The notes under the pieces are model-generated. The model was not told where the DNA came from and did no database searches. It was given only the letters and a program-made list of their open reading frames with translations. This document shows, one piece after another, positions 58,901 through 64,000 of a stretch of DNA of 64,000 bases (position 1 is the first letter of the stretch; every line of letters starts with the position of its first letter). The stretch is from the NCBI GenBank assembly GCA_015178975.1, contig WHVD01000008.1, positions 372,001-436,000 on the forward strand, written 5' to 3'. Both the position numbers and the translations under genes were made by a program. Origin of the DNA: Hysterangium stoloniferum. Taxonomy: Eukaryota > Basidiomycota > Agaricomycetes > Hysterangiales > Hysterangiaceae.

Positions 58901-61060
58901 TAAATAAAGAAAAACATATGAGACGTTGAGAACATAGCAACGGCAGCATACACAAGCGGGATGGATAACAGCATAGAAACAGATCCTGTAATAGGCACCA
59001 CCATGGGGTGAGTCACAGACACTAAGCAGAGCAGTCTCGTCGCTAGGTTTTATCCCAACCCCCAATACTGGCAAGCATATGATAGACGCCATAAAGTCAT
59101 TGTCGCGAGTCCCCACATTTTGAATCGCGAGAGCAAGGGGGTGGCCAGCCGTCACGCCACATTAGCACACAGGCCATTTTCTTTCTAGTGCCGTGGTTGA
59201 CACCTAAGCCACCTAAGATAAACAGCACCTCTCCTTCGCATGCTACCCCGATGCGAAGTACATCTGAAATTGAAGGCAGACCCAACACTGCGACTGCGAG
59301 TAGGGCTGTGCGCACTCAGGCGGGGCCCCAGTTATCAAATACGAAATAGTCTGCATATGGGTATGGAGGCTCAAACGTGGCGGATAGTGTAGGATGGCGG
59401 TGATGATATATCTTGACTTTTGACGAGGAATGGAATATTTGACAGTAAGGCGTAAGTGCTTGATGAATTGATGAAAGCCAACTGGTACTATTGGTAGGGG
59501 TTGTCTGAGACAACAGGTTGCGCGTGATGAGGGAAGAACGATTGGGTTATATGTCCGACGACTGATTCTAATAGATTCCAAGTCGACCGAGTAGTTTACA
59601 GCTATATGAAGAGTGAGATGCTCTCCACGATGAGCGGCGAGCCTCGAAGATGCATTCGCCGATGTTTTTCCGAGGCACTAGACGACTCTGCCAGCGGATG
59701 GATCGCGTAATTGATCATAAAGGTACGAGCGCCGTGAAGAGGATTCGAATACAGATATACAGATATCATGGGTAAGGCTTGTAGCGCTAGGACGAATAAA
59801 AGATCAGTGTTCTGGGCGAGTAGATAAGCGAACACGACGTAGCGTAAGTATGTCAACGTCGATTTCCAGCTGCAGACGACGGAATTCGTCCATCCCTGCA
59901 CAAGGAACGTGAACTTCAAGCGCCGTTCCCGGTCTTATAGTACTCTCGAACTATCTGACCGATGAATGTAACGTTGCGGCCTCAGATCACTCCTCTCTCA
60001 TGCTACCCTGAAGTAGCACCGGCGCCTACTAAATGGGACACGAACAAGAAGTTGAACCTCAGGCAGTTGGGAAACTAAAACTTGACATCCATGCATCGTT
60101 GTGTGACGACGACTGAACATGTGGAAGAGGTGAGATAAGCTTGGATAGTTGGGAGTAAAGCGATAGGTAGATAAGAATGCTGTAGCGCCGACAGGAATAT
60201 CCTCGTATACCAGTTTGTTCACCAGTCAACGGTAGGGAAGGGTACACGATGAATGGATGACGCAGAAGATTGGCGTCACCAGGTGATGCAGGAGAATATG
60301 GCGACAACGATGTTGGGAATGGAATGGGGGGATGGAGCCAAGAGGAGATCTCTCCAAACGAGCAACTATGTCGAACCAATACGCACTCGTTGCGCTTGAA
60401 ACCATTCACGACACGTGAACATCCAAAGAGACATCCTCTGGTTTGGTGACTCATTCGGATGCAATGCGTGGCAGGTAATGACCCGCGGTTATTGTGCTGC
60501 AGGGCGGAGACGCGGTATGAGGTTATGTAGACAGACACTAGTGTTACGTCACACGTAAACGAATGAAGCCGTGCATCCATGGGTCGAATCGAATGAAGCG
60601 TTGCATAAGGAGCACATAGGACCAGTGCAATCCTCGCCCTCGATGTGCAAATTAAGACTTTGCGGCAGTGACGGGGTGGAGCACGGTGGATGATACGTTT
60701 GTAAAATGGAGATGATGGAATAAAGACAGAGGTAACGTAGAATACCTCAGAACGAGAATGCGCGTACCACCCCTATCCAACATTGTGTCCGTACGACTGC
60801 CTGAGGACTGACCCAGCCACCGAGGCATGTCAACGCCATAATAGTGCCCAGGCACAATGGATATGGCAACTTGAACGCTATACAGGGTAGTATTTGAACC
60901 CAAAAAGATCCCGACATTGGTATAACGGCCGCTCGGAGTCGATGTGGATAAAATAGTCCAACAATTCTGCTTGAGGTGCAGGTCAGCGTAAATAGTAGTA
61001 CTATGGATATAGTCACACATGCCATATGCACTCATCTTTCATGATCGGCCGGGCTTCTTA
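58901..61060 (-). other. Possible unrecognised gene region, minus strand
   Basis: GC is higher than in the flanking repeats and there are no copies elsewhere in the window. Minus-strand frames are frequent. One at 60,747-61,031 gives hydrophobic stretches (TISIVLLFTLTC; PYPLCLGTIMALTCL), and one at 59,602-59,919 gives YLRYVVFAYLLAQN and LLFVLALQALPM. This could be a multi-pass membrane protein gene with several introns, or a decayed one. I could not build a consistent exon chain and recognise no domain. Confidence 0.3.
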
Positions 61061-61272
61061 CTGTCACGAACATATAAGACGTGGATGGATGAGCGCTCGT
61101 CTACGCGTGGGAACAGCGTTTCGCACAGGTTAAAAACTACAGAACCAGATTATCAATCTATGCAATAATGATCTTGATTTGCAAAGGCGCGATCAACCCC
61201 CTATGTGTAACCGTATGATATGCGAGAAGTCTAATCTGTTTCCCACACAGCCCTTTGATCATAACTCCGACC
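61061..61272. promoter_or_regulatory. Presumed promoter region of gene C
   Basis: About 210 bp between the unrecognised region and the gene C start. No clear TATA or other motif; called by position only. Confidence 0.3.
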
Positions 61273-64000
61273 ATGTCTACACCCACACAGTACGGGGTGA
61301 AGGAGCTTGCGTCTGGAGGGAAGTCGCCTACAGTTGAGTAAGTAATGCCTCGTTTGTACCCAAGGACTACAACACTTATATGCACAGTATTGTTGCCATT
61401 CATGGCCTTAATGGTCATCGAGAGAAAACATTTACTGCGACGAATGGTGTTCTTTGGCTTCAGGATCTTTTACCAAAGATCCTTCCAAAAGCGAGAGTTC
61501 TAAGCTACGGATATGATGGACGTACACATGGCGTCAATAGGTCCCAACAGAATCTTAACGATTTCTCCTTAGACCTAGTTGCAAAGTTGGCTACCTTTCG
61601 ATGCTACACAAAAACTGAGGTACTCCTTGACGCTTTTAGACCCGCTGACGCATGCAATGTGGACCTTCTTTTTTCAGAAGCGCCCGTTGATTTTCATCCC
61701 TTATGGCTATGGTGGAATAATCCTGAAAAACGTAAGTCAAATATGTATACCCGTATCTACTATATATCAACCCTCTTCAGGCCCTTATCCATGCAAGTTT
61801 AGCAAACTCACGACACCTTATGCCTCATAAGGCTATTGACGTCTCGACATATGGCATTGTATTTTTTGGAACCCCTCACCAAGGCCTTGATCCTGCGACG
61901 TGGCCACAGGCACCCATTGATGACATATCTAGCGGTACCCACTGTAATGAACCTATTCCTCCAGAACTTGTGTTACAATCTCCTGCGCTGCAGCAGCAGT
62001 TATCCCAGTATACCTCCATAAGCTCTAATTACCGCACAATATTCTGTTATCCAGTTTATCCCACCTGTGAATCAACAAATGCATGTAGTTTCATCTATGT
62101 CACTCTTCATTCTAATTGAAATTTAACAGAAAAATCCTGCCTTTGTGGCAAGTGTGCCAGGTTTCATTAATGCAGAGGCTTTTGCTATTCATAAGAACCA
62201 TGCGACGATGGCACAGTTTAATTCACAGGAAGATGGGGAATTTGAATGTCTGACCCAGCTCCTATTACAAATGGTGGAAGAATCACTGTTCCATGTCGAT
62301 GAGAAGTGGAGTTCAGCCTTGCGGGGCTTGTTCATAAGCACTACTCGTCACAATCCAGGTGGTGTAAATAGTGTATGTAGTAATTATGAAGAACTAATGT
62401 CCAACCCCGACCCTATAGATATAACAGAAACTCGTATGCAGATAGAAAATTGGCTTTCTGCTTCAGATCAATCCACGAACCTGCAATTGGCACAGGATAT
62501 CAAAACCGAAGGTACAGGAACTTGGTTTATTCAAGGCTTGCAGTTCACGAAATGGAAGGAGAATTCTGGTGAATGCCTCTGGGTTTATGGGAGTTGTATG
62601 TTTGTTATGTGTGGAACATTTATATCATCTCACCACATTTTTGCCTATAGCTGGTTGCGGAAAAACCATTCTATGGTGAGAAGATCTCAAGGATCCTTAC
62701 ATATTAGAATATTACCTAAAGTTCAATTAAAATTCAACAGTTCCTCAATCATTGAAGATATTGAAAAGCATTGTGTTAAGCATACGTCGCATGCATTGAC
62801 CTACTTTTTCTTCACCGCCAATAATGCACATGGACCTCAGTCATGTCAGGAATTGATCAAGTCCCTTATTAAACAGCTCACTTCAAGCTGCTATAACATT
62901 CCCCCTCGACTTCTTCAACTCTGCAGAGACAGCAGTCGACCACCAACTTGGAAGTCCCTCAAAGTCATATTTGATGATTTACTCGATATGTTCAATCATG
63001 TGTATATCATTTTAGATGCTCTGGATGAATGTTCTGAAATTCCACAGTTACTTGTATGGCTTAAACATCTGGTTGGACACAAGCTTGCAATGCTGCACAT
63101 TCTGGTGACTACACAGCCACAGAGACCTATTCAAAGGCAGCTAGACTCACTGAGCTCAGAACACATTTTCCTGAACAATGCATCCGACAATAATGATATT
63201 ATGGTACATATCAACACCACCTTACAAGAGGAGTGTTACTATTCAATACATAGCAATCTTCGGAGCCAAATATCAGAGACCTTGAATGATCGTGCTCATG
63301 GAATGTATGTTAGCCCCAAAAACCATTAGAGTGCAGTTCATTGATATTGTTAATAGGTTTAGATGGGTATCATTGAAACTAGATTCCCTGAAAAACTGCC
63401 AAAGTCCCAACGAACTCTGGGAACAATTGAATAGTCACCCAATTGATCTATATGACATATACACCAAAATGCTCAGTCAAATCCCTGTAATGTGGAAAGT
63501 AGAGGCTTTGGATTTCTTCCGGTGGCTAGCATTTTCTAAGAAATATTTGGAAGCAAAAGAGCTGGCTCAGATCACTGGAATTAAAATTGGTTATGACATA
63601 CATGATGCACAGCCACCTTTTGACCCACATGCTGTGTACTTTGATCCTCTGGACATCATCACTGTATGCACCAGTCTTGTTATTCATGTAGAAGGTAGGA
63701 TGATATATTTTTACTATCTACCCATCAATTCATTTTCAGCCTATAGGAAAGCTCAAGTTGATCCATGAATCAGTAGCAGAGTACCTCAAATCAGAACTCT
63801 GTGCCTTGGTTGGTGTCAAGGAAAATATGGCACAAGAAGTTATCACAAGGATGTCTCTCATCTACTTGCTCCAGTTTCAACCACAATTCTCTGTTACAAT
63901 TCAGGATTCTACCCAGCTTGAGGAGATTCACCCTTTACTCCATTACTCTGCTTCCCAGTGGATTTCTCATGCAAGGGATGGTGGGGAGGAGGTGTTACAG
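61273..64000 (+). CDS. Gene C: alpha/beta-hydrolase-like + NACHT protein, 3' end outside the window
   Basis: Partial, cut by the window edge. Exons: 61273-61337, 61388-61619, 61678-61731, 61781-62080, 62130-62595, 62651-62675, 62741-63304, 63357-63694, 63747->64000. The intron at 62,081-62,129 needs a GC donor; the others are GT..AG, 49-65 nt. Exons of 232, 54, 25 and 338 nt have the same size and phase as in gene A. Starts MSTPTQYGVKELASGG, then DIVAIHGLNGH and GTPHQG. Where A and B have the nucleophile elbow (AHSxGG), C has IPYGYGG near residues 106-112, so the catalytic Ser is absent. NACHT: P-loop GSSGCGKT (~371-378), Walker B IILDALDEC. The last visible part (LIHESVAEYLKSE, then LHYSASQWISHA) matches the region before the ankyrin repeats in A. 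Probably the same architecture as A with an inactive hydrolase domain. Confidence 0.9.

Overview
The window looks like repeat-dense nuclear DNA of a mushroom-forming fungus (Agaricomycete-like basidiomycete). The reasons are host genes with many short introns (about 47-70 nt, GT..AG), chromodomain Ty3/gypsy and Ty1/copia relics, a Tc1-type DNA transposon, and fungal NLR-type genes. No species is claimed.

Layout. 1-775: minisatellite arrays with a strand switch. 1120-1770: a GC-rich island that looks like an exon. 1800-29,000: a nested repeat block with an 11-bp satellite (2820-4120), Ty3/gypsy element 1 (4138-12,132, minus strand), a Tc1 transposon (12,364-16,004) and Ty3/gypsy element 2 (17,462-~27,140, plus strand). 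At least eight solo LTRs are inserted into these, several inside one another. 29,279-34,099: intact NLR-type gene A. 34,895-36,250: a solo LTR split by a small LTR element with identical ends. 38,913-40,999: an intact 15-exon MFS transporter gene, with a decayed sister copy at 42,362-44,197. 45,360-46,085: an unrecognised gene remnant. 49,837-52,509: intact gene B. 53,080-58,170: a second LTR pile. 61,273 to the window end: gene C, cut off by the window edge.

The most interesting content is genes A, B and C. All three start with the same alpha/beta-hydrolase (SesB-like serine esterase) module and share exon sizes and phases. In A and C it is joined to a NACHT NTPase; A then carries 18 ankyrin repeats, and C is cut before its C-terminal part. 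In B the NACHT-ankyrin part is replaced by a protein kinase domain with its catalytic motifs in place. This is a local family in which one putative effector is paired with different sensor or output modules, the kinase version having no NACHT. In C the nucleophile elbow of the hydrolase is lost.

Exon structures were built by eye from splice sites, phase closure and comparison of the three paralogues; no database search was run. Family names rest on motif recognition.
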